The notes beneath the pieces were generated by a model. That model saw only the letters and a program-made list of their open reading frames with translations. It did no database searches and was not told the origin of the DNA. A stretch of DNA of 64,000 nucleotides from Flavobacteriaceae bacterium (GTDB lineage Bacteria; Bacteroidota; Bacteroidia; Flavobacteriales; Flavobacteriaceae), in assembly GCA_018402205.1 (NCBI GenBank), contig JAGYIX010000006.1:1-64000 (forward strand), given 5' to 3'. This document shows positions 37,267-46,956 of this stretch, in pieces. Made by a program: the position numbers and the translations under genes. Each line of letters begins with the position of its first letter. Position 1 is the first letter of the stretch.

Positions 37267-38094
37267 ATGAAATGCATCGATCATTTTCTCAGCCAAGAAA
37301 GCTTTGAGCTTTTATTTGACGAAGGCCTAAAGGCGTACAAGACCTTTCCTGTGCCCGAATCGCTCGAGAATTATTACATCTCGGAAAGATATTTTTCGCA
37401 CAACAACGCAAAGAAGAGCATCGTAGAAAAATTGTATGCCGCCGCCAAACACTATCGAAACAAGGCTAAATGGAAGGCGGTTTTGCGGCTAAGAGGCGAG
37501 GCCGACTTCGGCGAGCCGTTTCGCTTGTTCGACTTTGGTAGCGGCGACAACAGTTTTGTTTTGTCGGCTCCAGAAGGAGTGATCTCTCACGGATATGATC
37601 CGTTTTCTTCGTCGGCGACTTATGGTTACGAGGGCTCTGTTGAGGCCCTTAAAGATAACCGAGCCGCCTATGATGCTATTACGCTTTGGCACAGTTTAGA
37701 GCACACTGCAAACCCATTAGAGGAGCTCACAAAATTACGAAGCGCACTTAAGCCTGGCGGACAGTTTCATATTGCCGTTCCCAACCACGCTTCTTGGGAC
37801 GCTGAACAGTATAAAACATTTTGGGCGGGTTATGATGTGCCTCGACACCTTTGGCATTTCTCTTACGAAAGCTTTGAGGTAATGAGCGAACGACTAGGGC
37901 TAGAAGTATTAAGTAAAAAGCCGCAATGGTTTGACGCATTTTATGTGAGCTACCTTTCTGAAAAATACAAAGGAAGCGCCGCTCCGCTTTTTAAAGGAAG
38001 CATGCGCACCCTTATGGCTATGGCCACAGGAAACGCCTTCAAACGCCCCTCTGCCCTTTATGTAGTGCTCAAAAAGCCACTAAACGCATTGTAA
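37267..38094 (+). CDS. Class I SAM-dependent methyltransferase
   Basis: 275 residues. About 80-90 carry the SAM loop FRLFDFGSGDNSFV, then HGYDPF as the acidic second-strand motif, and DAITLWHSLEHTANPLEELTKLRSALKPGGQFHIAVPNHASWD as the post-I and motif II-III region. The central domain is UbiG-like, with a 75-residue N-terminal helical part that begins MKCIDHFLSQESFELLFDEGL, a layout known for methyltransferases of unknown small-molecule or lipid substrates in Flavobacteriia. It is downstream of mnmG and the second parS-like site. Confidence 0.85.
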   Translation: MKCIDHFLSQESFELLFDEGLKAYKTFPVPESLENYYISERYFSHNNAKKSIVEKLYAAAKHYRNKAKWKAVLRLRGEADFGEPFRLFDFGSGDNSFVLSAPEGVISHGYDPFSSSATYGYEGSVEALKDNRAAYDAITLWHSLEHTANPLEELTKLRSALKPGGQFHIAVPNHASWDAEQYKTFWAGYDVPRHLWHFSYESFEVMSERLGLEVLSKKPQWFDAFYVSYLSEKYKGSAAPLFKGSMRTLMAMATGNAFKRPSALYVVLKKPLNAL

Positions 38095-38219
38095 GCGACG
38101 ATCTTTGCAGGCGCCACAGTTGGTGTAGCGAAAAAACCGAAGTCGCGCCAGAGGGCCTCAAAACGGCCCCTATAAAAATAGAAAAAGCTTATCTAGATGC
38201 TTGTTTCTATAAGAAATGC

Positions 38220-38609
38220 TTATAGCTGAAATCGTTCTATAATTACCCAAAACAAAATGGTGGGGATAAGGTAGATTACAATGGTCATAGCTCCGGCATA
38301 GTCTTTTGCAACCCGCTGGCCAAGTAAAAGAGAAAGTAGAGAGACCGCTGCAAGCGCACCAGAAATTTTAGCGAACCCAAAATGATGTGCACGAACAACT
38401 TCGGTGATGGCAATAAGACCCGCTAGGGCGGTTGCCAATTCTAAAAGGGTAATTACTACGAGCATTAAGGGCACCGTTTTAGATAAAAATGTTTTGGCGA
38501 AGTGGCCTTTCAAAAAATTCAATTCGCTTTTGAAGTTGATCATCTTGTCTATGGCGCTTTGGCCAAAGACGATAACAAAAAACGCTAATAAGAGGTAAAT
38601 AGAAGTCAT
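38220..38609 (-). CDS. Four-helix membrane protein, DoxX-like
   Basis: 129 residues with four predicted membrane segments (about 2-18, 45-67, 75-100 and 105-125). The pattern SAIDKMINFKSELNFLKGHF followed by three more helices fits the DoxX/DoxD-like superfamily of small inner membrane proteins, whose function is poorly defined. It starts 4 bases inside the end of holB, so it is probably co-transcribed with it. Confidence 0.7.
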   Translation of the reverse strand: MTSIYLLLAFFVIVFGQSAIDKMINFKSELNFLKGHFAKTFLSKTVPLMLVVITLLELATALAGLIAITEVVRAHHFGFAKISGALAAVSLLSLLLGQRVAKDYAGAMTIVIYLIPTILFWVIIERFQL

Positions 38610-39733
38610 GATGAATGGGGTTGACGGGAGGGTTGATGTATCAGCTTGGTCATTTGAAGGGCCATGTCTGCAAATAAAATCTTGGTATTGGCATTTCTCG
38701 ATAAATGGTAAATCGCGTTTTCGAGTAGCGAATTCAGTTCTAGAATATTTTCTTCATGAACAAATGGCGCAAACTTTTGCAGCGAAAAATTGTCTGCAAA
38801 TTCTGTTTTGAGCACTAGAGACCCAGCTCCGTACTGAATGAGCATAGCCGACCTGATTTGGCCCTGTGCGAAGGCTAAAAACTGCCTTTGTCCTTCTTTG
38901 GTTAAGGCCGCAACCTTCTCTGCCCACACCAATAATGTGGCCACTTCAGAGGCGTCGTTTTTTACCTTAAAAGCGGTACGCACCCACTCGGTAAAGAGAC
39001 TTTCATAGCGGGAGCGTTCTGAGTCGTCGCTCAGCAGCAGCAACGCCTGTCCGATGCTGCCCTCTGCCCTAAGTGCAAGGTCGTTTGCCCTAGAGAGGTC
39101 AACGCCCTTTTTAGTGAGCGCCTGTGTGATAACCTCAAGGGGCTCAGGAGATAACAAAAGACGCTGACAGCGAGAGACAATGGTGGGCAGTAATTGCTCC
39201 TCTCTATGGGTAAGCAGTAAAAAAAGGGTGTTTTGTGGAGGCTCTTCAAGCATTTTTAACATCTTGTTTGCGGCCTCTGTATTCATGCGCTCTGCCCCCC
39301 AGATAATAATGATTTTATAGGAATTTAATACAGGCTTAAGAGCTAGTTGTTTTAGCATTTCTTTGACCACATCGACCTTTATCAACGCCTCTTTATCTTC
39401 AATAGAAGCGGCGGCATACCATTGATTTAGAGACACATACGGATTGTCCAAAACGGCCTCTCTAAATAAGCCCATAAAATCTCCACATAGAGGATCTTTT
39501 TTTACCAAAGGCGAACTGTTAACAGGAAATACAAAATGAACATCGGGATGCATCATCCGATTAAAAGACGGATGATGGTCGAGGAGCTCATTTGCGTACC
39601 AAAGGGCAAGTGCAAGAGACGATCGAGGGGCTTGCGCCACAAATAGTTGAGCGTGAGCAATCCGATTCTCTGCTATGGCGGATTTAAGGAGAGCCTTAGC
39701 GCTGAGGTATCCGTCAATAGTAGAAAAATCCAT
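38606..39733 (-). CDS. holB: DNA polymerase III delta' subunit
   Basis: 375 residues. Clamp-loader subunit that helps open and load the sliding clamp. N-terminal AKALLKSAIAENRIAHAQLF is the family start. KIIIIWGAERMNTEAANKMLKMLEEPPQNTLFLLLT with TIVSRCQRLLLSPEPLE carries the SRC motif of the clamp-loader arginine finger. The zinc-binding Cys of DnaX are absent, as expected for delta'. It has its own promoter and runs divergently from pgk. Confidence 0.88.
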   Translation of the reverse strand: MDFSTIDGYLSAKALLKSAIAENRIAHAQLFVAQAPRSSLALALWYANELLDHHPSFNRMMHPDVHFVFPVNSSPLVKKDPLCGDFMGLFREAVLDNPYVSLNQWYAAASIEDKEALIKVDVVKEMLKQLALKPVLNSYKIIIIWGAERMNTEAANKMLKMLEEPPQNTLFLLLTHREEQLLPTIVSRCQRLLLSPEPLEVITQALTKKGVDLSRANDLALRAEGSIGQALLLLSDDSERSRYESLFTEWVRTAFKVKNDASEVATLLVWAEKVAALTKEGQRQFLAFAQGQIRSAMLIQYGAGSLVLKTEFADNFSLQKFAPFVHEENILELNSLLENAIYHLSRNANTKILFADMALQMTKLIHQPSRQPHSS

Positions 39734-39737
39734 GACT

Positions 39738-39745
39738 CAAAGATA
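39738..39745 (-). promoter_or_regulatory. Promoter -7 element of holB
   Basis: Minus strand TATCTTTG, a full match to TAnnTTTG, with only 4 bases to the ATG at 39733, suggesting a leaderless mRNA. Confidence 0.55.
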
Positions 39746-39754
39746 GTATTTCGT

Positions 39755-39762
39755 TACTTTTG
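39755..39762 (+). promoter_or_regulatory. Promoter -7 element of pgk
   Basis: TACTTTTG is a full match to TAnnTTTG, 22 bases ahead of the pgk ATG, back to back with the holB element. Confidence 0.5.
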
Positions 39763-39784
39763 AAAGAATCAAAAAACGCTAAGT

Positions 39785-40978
39785 ATGAAGTCTTTGCCCT
39801 CTTTTAACTTCACCGACAAACGCGCCCTTATTCGCGTTGACTTTAATGTTCCGCTAGACGCAGACTTGCAGGTTACAGATGCTAGCCGAATCGAAGCAGC
39901 CAAGCCCACTATAATTCACATACTAGAAAATGGGGGCAGTGTAGTGCTCATGAGTCACCTGGGGCGACCTGATGGCAAGCCTTCACCAGAACTCTCTTTA
40001 CAGCATTTAGTAGACACCATAGAAGAAATCATAGGAGTATCGGTGCAGTTTAGCGTCGACACCATTGGCCCCGATGCCGAGAAAAGGGCAGAAGCCCTTG
40101 AACCCGGACAGATATTGTTGCTAGAGAACCTTAGATTTTATAATGAAGAGACAGACGGAGACGAAGCCTTCGCATCTGCCCTCGCCAAGCTAGGCCATAT
40201 TTTTGTGAATGATGCCTTTGGCACCGCCCACCGCGCTCACGCCTCTACAGCAATTATTGCCAAATTTTTTCCGGAGAACAAGTGTTTTGGACTACTTATG
40301 GAGAAAGAGATTCGAGCTATCGAGCAGGTGCTCAAGACCGGTGAACATCCGATCACCGCTATCATGGGCGGATCTAAAGTCTCTTCTAAGATTACCATCA
40401 TTGAAAACGTGCTTTCGGCCATTGACCACCTTATTGTGGGCGGAGGCATGACCTATACCTTTGTGAAGGCCCTCGGCGGATCAGTTGGAGACTCTATTTG
40501 CGAGAACGACAAATTAGACTTAGCACTGAGCATATTAGAAAAGGCCAAGCAGCATAACGTGACGGTTCACCTTCCGGTAGACGTTATCGCCGCCAACGAT
40601 TTTGCCGAAAACGCCGACACCAAGGTGGTCGATGCTAATGCCATAGAATCAGGCTGGCAAGGGCTAGATGCCGGACCAAAAACCTTGGAGATCTTCGAAA
40701 AGGTGATCTTAGCCTCTAAAACCATTTTGTGGAACGGCCCAGTTGGCGTGTTTGAAATGGAGGCCTTCGCTAGCGGAACCAAGGCCATCGGTCGATTTGT
40801 TCAGGCGGCTACAGAAAAAGGAGCCTTTTCTTTAGTAGGCGGCGGCGACTCGGTCGCCGCCGTCAAGCAATTCGGATTTAGCGACAAAGTGAGCTATGTG
40901 TCAACCGGCGGCGGAGCCATGTTAGAGAGTCTTGAAGGCAAGACCCTTCCAGGAGTCGCGGCAATATTAGAAGGGTAA
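39785..40978 (+). CDS. pgk: Phosphoglycerate kinase
   Basis: 397 residues, full length. It transfers phosphate from 1,3-bisphosphoglycerate to ADP in glycolysis, and the reverse in gluconeogenesis. RALIRVDFNVPLD (about 13-25), MSHLGRPDGKPSPELSL, LLLENLRFY and FVNDAFGTAHRAHAST form the substrate-binding face. AIMGGSKVSSKI, LWNGPVGVFE and GGGDSVAA form the nucleotide side. No change is visible at key positions. The transglycosylase gene follows after 3 bases. Confidence 0.97.
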   Translation: MKSLPSFNFTDKRALIRVDFNVPLDADLQVTDASRIEAAKPTIIHILENGGSVVLMSHLGRPDGKPSPELSLQHLVDTIEEIIGVSVQFSVDTIGPDAEKRAEALEPGQILLLENLRFYNEETDGDEAFASALAKLGHIFVNDAFGTAHRAHASTAIIAKFFPENKCFGLLMEKEIRAIEQVLKTGEHPITAIMGGSKVSSKITIIENVLSAIDHLIVGGGMTYTFVKALGGSVGDSICENDKLDLALSILEKAKQHNVTVHLPVDVIAANDFAENADTKVVDANAIESGWQGLDAGPKTLEIFEKVILASKTILWNGPVGVFEMEAFASGTKAIGRFVQAATEKGAFSLVGGGDSVAAVKQFGFSDKVSYVSTGGGAMLESLEGKTLPGVAAILEG

Positions 40979-40981
40979 AAG

Positions 40982-42307
40982 ATGATCCTAAGAACGCTGA
41001 TGTTAGGGGTGTTGACGCTATTTTTGGCGCAGTCGAGCACGGCTCAAAACAGACCAAAATCAACCATTCCCGCACAACAGCTAAAAGACTTTGCTAATGC
41101 CTCCCTTTTTGCTGACGAGAAAAATATCAGCTATCGCATTCCCGATGTTCGTGCCGCCTTTGAGTATGACTCGCTATGGTTAGAAGAGCTGGTAAAGGCA
41201 AGGGAATTATTTTCTTTGAGAGCGCCGAATGTCGAAGGGCCTGTCGACAAAGAGTTGAACACAGAAGTTATTAAACAGCGCTTATTCGCCCTAAATCAAA
41301 AGACCCCATTCGAATTAGTATACAGCCCTATTTTGGAGCGCGAAATTGCGAGTTACCTCAGGGGAGAAGCTACGCTCATTCGCAAGATGATAGACCTGAG
41401 CGCCTTTTATTTTCCGCTGTTTGAAGAAGAGCTTGACAAGGCAAATCTTCCATTAGAGATAAAGTACCTAGCTATTGTTGAGTCTGCGCTTGATCCAAAG
41501 GCTGAATCGTATGTCGGGGCCAAAGGCTTATGGCAATTTATGTACCCCACGGCAAAAATGTTCGGCCTAGAGATCAACAATTATGTAGATGAGCGCATGA
41601 GCCCTGTAAAATCTACAAAAGCTGCGGTGGCCTATCTCAAACAGCTTTATGGTATTTTCAATAATTGGGATCTAGCCTTAGCAGCGTACAATTCTGGCCC
41701 CGGAAACGTGTCAAAGGCCATCAGAAGATCGGGAGGACACACCAACTATTGGAATATACGGCCCTACTTACCCAAGGAGACCGCTGATTATGTTCCGCGT
41801 TTTTACGCCATCATGTATCTTTTTGAGCATGCAGCGGCGCATAATTTAGGGGTCTCTAGCGCGAAAAGAACCTATTTTGAGACCGACACTATTCACATTA
41901 AGGAAACCGTCACTTTTGAGCAGCTAAGTAAAAGGCTGCCCCTTTCTGAAGAACAGCTGTCGATACTTAACCCAGAGTACAAATTAAAACTTGTTCGGTA
42001 CGAGCAAAATAAAGAACGTCCTTTGAGGCTTCCAAAGGCCGCTATGGGCCTGTTTTTAAATGCAGAAGCCGACCTATATGCAGAGGCTAAAGAAACGCTT
42101 GAAAATACAGAACAGCCGCTGCCTGAGTTAATTAACGCACCTGAGCGCGTTCGATACAGCGTGCGGCCCGGAGACGCCTTGAGCATTATTGCGCGTCGTT
42201 ATGGGGTGCAGGTATCACAGATAAAGACCTGGAACAATCTTAAAGGCAATACCATAAGGGTTGGTCAACGGCTCACAGTATATCCGAAGCGCTATCCTAA
42301 ATCTTAA
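40982..42307 (+). CDS. Lytic transglycosylase with LysM domain (MltD-like)
   Basis: 441 residues. A signal peptide (about 1-20, ending STAQN) precedes an N-terminal helical part. The SLT domain (about 150-290) carries the catalytic Glu in LAIVESALDPKAESYVGAKGLWQF and the closing motif LALAAYNSGPGNVSKA. It ends in a LysM domain (about 390-435, RYSVRPGDALSIIARRYGV) for peptidoglycan binding. A second, weaker LysM-like stretch is likely at about 300-350 (ETVTFEQLSKRLPLS). It cuts glycan strands during wall growth or turnover in the periplasm. Confidence 0.9.
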   Translation: MILRTLMLGVLTLFLAQSSTAQNRPKSTIPAQQLKDFANASLFADEKNISYRIPDVRAAFEYDSLWLEELVKARELFSLRAPNVEGPVDKELNTEVIKQRLFALNQKTPFELVYSPILEREIASYLRGEATLIRKMIDLSAFYFPLFEEELDKANLPLEIKYLAIVESALDPKAESYVGAKGLWQFMYPTAKMFGLEINNYVDERMSPVKSTKAAVAYLKQLYGIFNNWDLALAAYNSGPGNVSKAIRRSGGHTNYWNIRPYLPKETADYVPRFYAIMYLFEHAAAHNLGVSSAKRTYFETDTIHIKETVTFEQLSKRLPLSEEQLSILNPEYKLKLVRYEQNKERPLRLPKAAMGLFLNAEADLYAEAKETLENTEQPLPELINAPERVRYSVRPGDALSIIARRYGVQVSQIKTWNNLKGNTIRVGQRLTVYPKRYPKS

Positions 42308-42317
42308 GCCCTTTACT

Positions 42318-43304
42318 ATGAAGAAGAGTGTATTAGTTTTATTTATTGGCCTAGGGTTAGCGAGTTGCGGATCGGCGGAGGTTAAAGATTATTTGCCCGA
42401 ATCAAATGGGCCGCTAAACCAAGTCATTGTGGTAACCGAGAACGACTTGCTCGAGGGAGAGGCCGGTACCACGCTTAAAAGTTATCTGGCCGAGCGCCAG
42501 CTTGGCCTAGGAGTAGACGAGCCTAAATACGACATAAGACACCTTACCCCGGATATTTTTAAAGGGGCCATAATGCGCTCTCGTGCCGTGGTCTATTTGC
42601 AGCTCGACACCCTATCTAGGGCGCATATTAAGAGAGATATGTACGCTACCCCTCAACATTTGGTGGTGGTTAAGGGGCGCAATTCTATAGAGCTTATTCA
42701 AAACCTGCATCAAATTCTACCTCAGGCTATAGACAGCTTTAAAACCAGCGACTTAAAGACGGCTCAAACTCGATTTAAGCGCTCATTGTATAGTGAGCCA
42801 AGACTGAAGAAAAACTTTGGTATTGAGCTTACAATACCCTCTATTTATAAACCAGCAAAGCTCAGCGAAGACTTCGCTTGGATAGACCGACCGGTTGAAA
42901 ACGGAACTATGAATTTGCTTATTTATACTCTAGACGCAAACTATTTTTCTAACGAAACAACCTTTTTGCAAGATCTTATCGCCATGAGAGACTCTATCGG
43001 AAGGGCTCACGTTCCTGGACCAGATGTTGAAGGGGCGGTAACCTATATGCAAACAGAACCTATTTTTAGACCCTACATTTTCGCCTCAGAAGTGTCAGGG
43101 TATAAGTCTGCAGAAATGCGTGGAATGTGGGATATTAACGGATATCCTATGGCCGGACCATTTTTGACTTATGTGGTCAACGATACGGTGAATAATAGAA
43201 AAGTGGTTTTAGAGGGCTTTGTTTTTGCCCCAAATAAAGACAAGCGCGATTACCTCTTTGAACTGGAGGCGATTATAAAGACACTGAAAATTGTTCCGCA
43301 ATGA
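42318..43304 (+). CDS. DUF4837-type lipoprotein
   Basis: 328 residues from the ATG at 42318 (MKKSVLVLFIGLGLASCGSAEV, lipobox LASC); an earlier in-frame ATG at 42261 lies inside the transglycosylase gene. After the lipobox comes a small N-terminal domain that starts NQVIVVTENDLLEGEAGTTLK, followed by a beta-rich part with GMWDINGYPMAGPFLTYVVND. This is the layout of DUF4837, known to me only from Bacteroidota and of unknown function. It is probably co-transcribed with the transglycosylase. Confidence 0.75.
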   Translation: MKKSVLVLFIGLGLASCGSAEVKDYLPESNGPLNQVIVVTENDLLEGEAGTTLKSYLAERQLGLGVDEPKYDIRHLTPDIFKGAIMRSRAVVYLQLDTLSRAHIKRDMYATPQHLVVVKGRNSIELIQNLHQILPQAIDSFKTSDLKTAQTRFKRSLYSEPRLKKNFGIELTIPSIYKPAKLSEDFAWIDRPVENGTMNLLIYTLDANYFSNETTFLQDLIAMRDSIGRAHVPGPDVEGAVTYMQTEPIFRPYIFASEVSGYKSAEMRGMWDINGYPMAGPFLTYVVNDTVNNRKVVLEGFVFAPNKDKRDYLFELEAIIKTLKIVPQ

Positions 43305-43329
43305 CCGCAGCAACGAACAACCTGTTTTT

Positions 43330-43527
43330 CTAGTCTTTCTTAGACTCTAGGTTTTTATCGTCTTTGCCTTTGTCTTCTGCAGAGGCGTCTTTAAATTCTT
43401 TAATCCCACTTCCGAGCCCCCTCATAAGTTCTGGAATTTTCTTGCCTCCGAAAAGAAGCAGAATAACAACCACAACAAGAATGATTTGCCAGGGGCCTAC
43501 TAGACCTAATGAAATTGCGAGCGACAT
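43330..43527 (-). CDS. tatA: Sec-independent protein translocase TatA/TatE
   Basis: 65 residues. One N-terminal membrane helix (GPWQIILVVVVILLLFGGKKIPE), the conserved FGxKKxPE hinge, an amphipathic helix (RGLGSGIKEFKDA) and an acidic-basic tail. This is the pore-forming Tat subunit for folded twin-arginine substrates; tatC is not in the window. It is transcribed divergently from the M23 peptidase gene. Confidence 0.93.
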   Translation of the reverse strand: MSLAISLGLVGPWQIILVVVVILLLFGGKKIPELMRGLGSGIKEFKDASAEDKGKDDKNLESKKD

Positions 43528-43587
43528 ACAACACGTATTTATAGAAATGTAAATGTAGTAAAATTAAAGTGTTTAAAGGCCATCGCG

Positions 43588-43595
43588 TATATTTG
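43588..43595 (+). promoter_or_regulatory. Promoter -7 element of the M23 peptidase gene
   Basis: TATATTTG is a full match to TAnnTTTG and ends 5 bases before the ATG at 43601, suggesting a leaderless mRNA. Confidence 0.5.
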
Positions 43596-43600
43596 TCTCT

Positions 43601-44473
43601 ATGGCAAAGGCTCATTCAGACCCTCAAAAAGAGCGCTCAAAGCTTTTCGACAAGTTCAAGCTTGTTGTGGTGAATGACGACACTTTTGAAGAGGTGTACA
43701 CTCAGAGTTTAAGCCGACTAAATGCCTATATAATAATTGTTTTTGCCATCTCGGCCATTGCTTTACTGACTTTTGTGTTCACTGCCACAACCCCTCTGCG
43801 CTACTTATTGCCGGGCATTGAATCGGCCACCGTGCAGCGTCAGGTAATGTCATTGGCAGTAAAGACCGATTCTATCTATCAAGTAATGGAGCGCAACAAG
43901 CGCTATCTCAATCAAATGAGCAGCGTTATTAGAGGCGAGGTTAGTTATGACGATCTGCCAAAAGACAGCTTGTTGACCGATCCGGGGCTGGGGTTAAGCG
44001 AGGCGGTACTTGAGGCTCAAAAAAATGTGGCCATGCTGTCGCTTGAAAGTGAGGTGAGGCGCGAAGACCAATACAATCCGCTGATCACCGAAGACAGTTT
44101 TGAAAACCTAATGTTCTATGTGCCGGTTGACGGAGTTATTTCGCAATTCTATGATCCGCTTTCGGATCATTTAGCCATTGACATAGCCGCCAAGACAGGC
44201 TCTGCGGTTAAGGCGGTGGCCGACGCGACGGTCATTCACGCCGAGTGGTCTACGGCCACGGGCTACAATCTCATTCTGATACACCAAAACAACATGCTTT
44301 CGGTCTACAAGCACAACGGAGAGCTCTTTAAAAAACAAGGGGATGCTGTTCGCGCCGGAGAGGTAATTGCCTTAGTCGGAGACACCGGAGAGCTTTCTAC
44401 AGGGGCGCACCTTCATTTTGAACTTTGGAGAGGCGGAAAACCGATCGACCCCCAAAACTATATCAACTTCTGA
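43601..44473 (+). CDS. M23-family peptidoglycan endopeptidase, membrane-anchored
   Basis: 290 residues. A cytoplasmic tail of about 45 residues, one membrane helix (about 46-68) and a coiled stretch precede the LytM/M23 domain (about 180-288). The metal ligands are His198 and Asp202 in SDHLAIDIA and the C-terminal HLHFE motif (AHLHFELWRGGKPIDP). The first ligand motif reads HLAIDIAAK rather than HxGxDxxAP, but the His/Asp spacing is kept. It may cut peptide crosslinks or act as a septal regulator. The stop overlaps the next start (TGATG). Confidence 0.88.
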   Translation: MAKAHSDPQKERSKLFDKFKLVVVNDDTFEEVYTQSLSRLNAYIIIVFAISAIALLTFVFTATTPLRYLLPGIESATVQRQVMSLAVKTDSIYQVMERNKRYLNQMSSVIRGEVSYDDLPKDSLLTDPGLGLSEAVLEAQKNVAMLSLESEVRREDQYNPLITEDSFENLMFYVPVDGVISQFYDPLSDHLAIDIAAKTGSAVKAVADATVIHAEWSTATGYNLILIHQNNMLSVYKHNGELFKKQGDAVRAGEVIALVGDTGELSTGAHLHFELWRGGKPIDPQNYINF

Positions 44474-45981
44474 TGAACTTGAAGGCCCTATTTGCAAAGC
44501 CTTATGCGCGATGGCAGATCGCTAGAGAACAGCGTTGGCAGCGCCACCCTGAAGCGACCCAAGAGAAGGTTTTTAGGCACCTCGTCACCACAGCGGCCCA
44601 GACCGCCTTTGGTCAAGACCATCAGTTTGACCAGATCGCCTCGCCTGCAGACTTTGCCAAACTCGTGCCCATTCGTGACTACGAAGAACTCAAGCCTTAT
44701 GTAGAGCGCATAATTGCCTCAGAAAAAGACGTGTTGTGGCCTGGGGTCCCTGAATATTTGGCTAAAACCTCTGGAACCACCTCTGGCGCAAAGTACATTC
44801 CCATCACAAAGGCTTCTATGGCCGAGCAAGTAAAGTCGTCAAAAATGGCGCTGCTGAATTACATTGTTCAGCGCAATAATGCCGACTACGTTAAGGGAAA
44901 GATGATTTTTCTTCAAGGAAGCCCCGTGCTTGACAAAAAAGGTGCGATTAAAATGGGTCGCCTTTCGGGCATTTCTGCTCATTACCTTCCGAAATATCTG
45001 CTAAAAAACAGGTTGCCAAGCTACCAAACCAACATCATTGAAGACTGGGAAACCAAGGTAGAGGCTATTGTTGAGGAGACCGTTGCCCAAGATATGACGT
45101 TGATTGCGGGCATTCCTTCATGGGTTCAGATGTATTTTGAGCGCTTAGTGGCGCGAACAGGCAAGAAGGTCGGAGAGTTGTTTCCCAACTTTTCGCTTTT
45201 TGTCTACGGCGGAGTAAACTTTGAGCCCTATAGACAAAAATTTGAAGCCTTAATCGGTCGTCAGGTAGACAGCATAGAGCTGTTTCCCGCAAGCGAAGGA
45301 TTTTTTGCTTACCAAGACCGGCTGAACGAAAAAGGACTTCTGCTTCAATTGAACTCTAATATTTTCTACGAATTTGTTCGGGCCGATGAGTTCTATTCAG
45401 AAAACCCCAAGCGCCTGACCATTGCCGAGGTTGAGTTAGACGTAGACTACGCACTAATAATCAGTTCAAACGCGGGCCTATGGGCCTATAATATTGGCGA
45501 TACGGTTCGTTTTGTTTCGCTTAACCCTTACCGAGTGATTGTTTCTGGTAGGCTGAAGCACTTTATCTCAGCCTTTGGCGAGCACGTCATTGCCAAAGAG
45601 GTAGAAGAGGCCCTGTCGGTTGCGCTGAAAGAGGCGGGTCGGGGCGCAGAGGTTGTTGAGTTTTCGGTGGCGCCTCAGGTGGCTCCGGAGCATCCGCATG
45701 CCTTGCCCTACCACGAGTGGTTTATTGAGTTTGGCCAAGAACCCGCAGATTTAGCCGCCTTTATGCGCGCTATAGACTTGTCTATGCAGCAACAAAATGT
45801 CTATTACAAAGACTTAATAGACGGAAAGATTTTGATCCCCGCGGTGCTTACCAAGATTCGCAAGGGGGGGTTCGAGGCCTTTATGAAGGCCGAAGGAAAA
45901 CTCGGTGGCCAAAACAAAATCAAACGCTTATCTAATGACCGAACGGTGGCCGATGCTCTAACCCCATTTAAGGATCTATGA
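44473..45981 (+). CDS. GH3-family acyl-adenylating protein
   Basis: 502 residues from the ATG at 44473; an in-frame ATG at 44425 lies inside the peptidase gene. The fold is that of GH3 proteins, the ANL-superfamily enzymes that in plants conjugate amino acids to jasmonate or auxin. The P-loop-like [19 protein letters not shown] is clear, as is [34 protein letters not shown] for the adenylation and hinge region. The bacterial role is not established. It sits between an M23 peptidase and a UDP-sugar enzyme, and starts inside the peptidase stop. Confidence 0.85.
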   Translation: MNLKALFAKPYARWQIAREQRWQRHPEATQEKVFRHLVTTAAQTAFGQDHQFDQIASPADFAKLVPIRDYEELKPYVERIIASEKDVLWPGVPEYLAKTSGTTSGAKYIPITKASMAEQVKSSKMALLNYIVQRNNADYVKGKMIFLQGSPVLDKKGAIKMGRLSGISAHYLPKYLLKNRLPSYQTNIIEDWETKVEAIVEETVAQDMTLIAGIPSWVQMYFERLVARTGKKVGELFPNFSLFVYGGVNFEPYRQKFEALIGRQVDSIELFPASEGFFAYQDRLNEKGLLLQLNSNIFYEFVRADEFYSENPKRLTIAEVELDVDYALIISSNAGLWAYNIGDTVRFVSLNPYRVIVSGRLKHFISAFGEHVIAKEVEEALSVALKEAGRGAEVVEFSVAPQVAPEHPHALPYHEWFIEFGQEPADLAAFMRAIDLSMQQQNVYYKDLIDGKILIPAVLTKIRKGGFEAFMKAEGKLGGQNKIKRLSNDRTVADALTPFKDL

Positions 45982-46949
45982 AGACAGTTGTAATCACTGG
46001 GGCCGCTGGCTTTTTGGGGTCGCACTTAGCCGACCGAATGCTCTCAGAGGGCTACAGAGTAGTGGGCATAGACAACCTCATCACCGGAGACCTCAAGAAC
46101 CTAGAGCATTTGAAAAGCGACACGCGCTTTGAGTTTTTAGAACACGACGTAACTACCTACACCTCGGTTAAGGGTGCGGTAGACTGCATACTTCACTTTG
46201 CCTCTCCAGCTAGCCCCATTGACTATTTAAAGATTCCTATTCAAACTCTAAAGGTAGGTTCGCTGGGCACGCACAATCTTTTGGGAATGGCCAAAGAGAA
46301 GAAGGCCCGCTTTATGATTGCCTCTACCTCTGAGGTTTACGGCGATCCGCTCGAGCATCCGCAGTCAGAAACCTACAACGGAAACGTAAACGCGATTGGC
46401 CCTAGGGGAGTTTACGATGAGGCCAAGCGCTTTCAGGAGTCTATGACCATGGCCTATCACCGGGTGCACCAATTAGATACGCGAATAGCCCGAATTTTTA
46501 ACACCTACGGCCCTAGAATGCGACTGAATGATGGACGGGTGATACCGGCATTCATTGGTCAGATCTTGAGAGGCGAGCCGTTGACGGTTTTTGGAGACGG
46601 CAGTCAGACGCGCTCTTTTTGTTTTGTAGACGATTTGGTCGAGGGTATTTTTAGGTTGCTGAGCGCCTCCTACCACCTTCCGGTGAATCTGGGAAACCCT
46701 CACGAAACGACCATTCTAGAGTTCGCCAAAGAATTGCTTGAACTGACCGAAAGCAAAAGTGAAATACAGTTTGAGCCGCTTCCGGTAGACGATCCGCTGA
46801 AGCGTCAGCCCGATATTTCGTTAGCCCAAGAACTGCTGGGCTGGAAGCCAGAGACCGCACGTAGAGAGGGGCTGGCAAAAACTATCGCCTATTTTAGGCA
46901 ACTCAGCCCTGAAGAGCTGAGGCACAAAGAACACCGAACATTCAACTGA
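45978..46949 (+). CDS. NAD-dependent epimerase, UDP-glucuronate decarboxylase-like
   Basis: 323 residues. An extended short-chain dehydrogenase with NAD-binding [18 protein letters not shown] (about 4-21), catalytic Ser/Thr in [10 protein letters not shown], and the Tyr/Lys pair in [10 protein letters not shown]. The text [27 protein letters not shown] and [11 protein letters not shown] matches UDP-xylose synthase, which turns UDP-glucuronate into UDP-xylose. The overlap with the GH3 gene is 4 bases. UDP-xylose would feed polysaccharide or glycoprotein synthesis (inference). Confidence 0.88.
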   Translation: MKTVVITGAAGFLGSHLADRMLSEGYRVVGIDNLITGDLKNLEHLKSDTRFEFLEHDVTTYTSVKGAVDCILHFASPASPIDYLKIPIQTLKVGSLGTHNLLGMAKEKKARFMIASTSEVYGDPLEHPQSETYNGNVNAIGPRGVYDEAKRFQESMTMAYHRVHQLDTRIARIFNTYGPRMRLNDGRVIPAFIGQILRGEPLTVFGDGSQTRSFCFVDDLVEGIFRLLSASYHLPVNLGNPHETTILEFAKELLELTESKSEIQFEPLPVDDPLKRQPDISLAQELLGWKPETARREGLAKTIAYFRQLSPEELRHKEHRTFN

Positions 46950-46956
46950 TACACGC

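Noticed and set aside
44425-44472. Upstream ATG for the GH3 gene
   Set aside because: It lies within the peptidase gene and adds 16 residues without family similarity.
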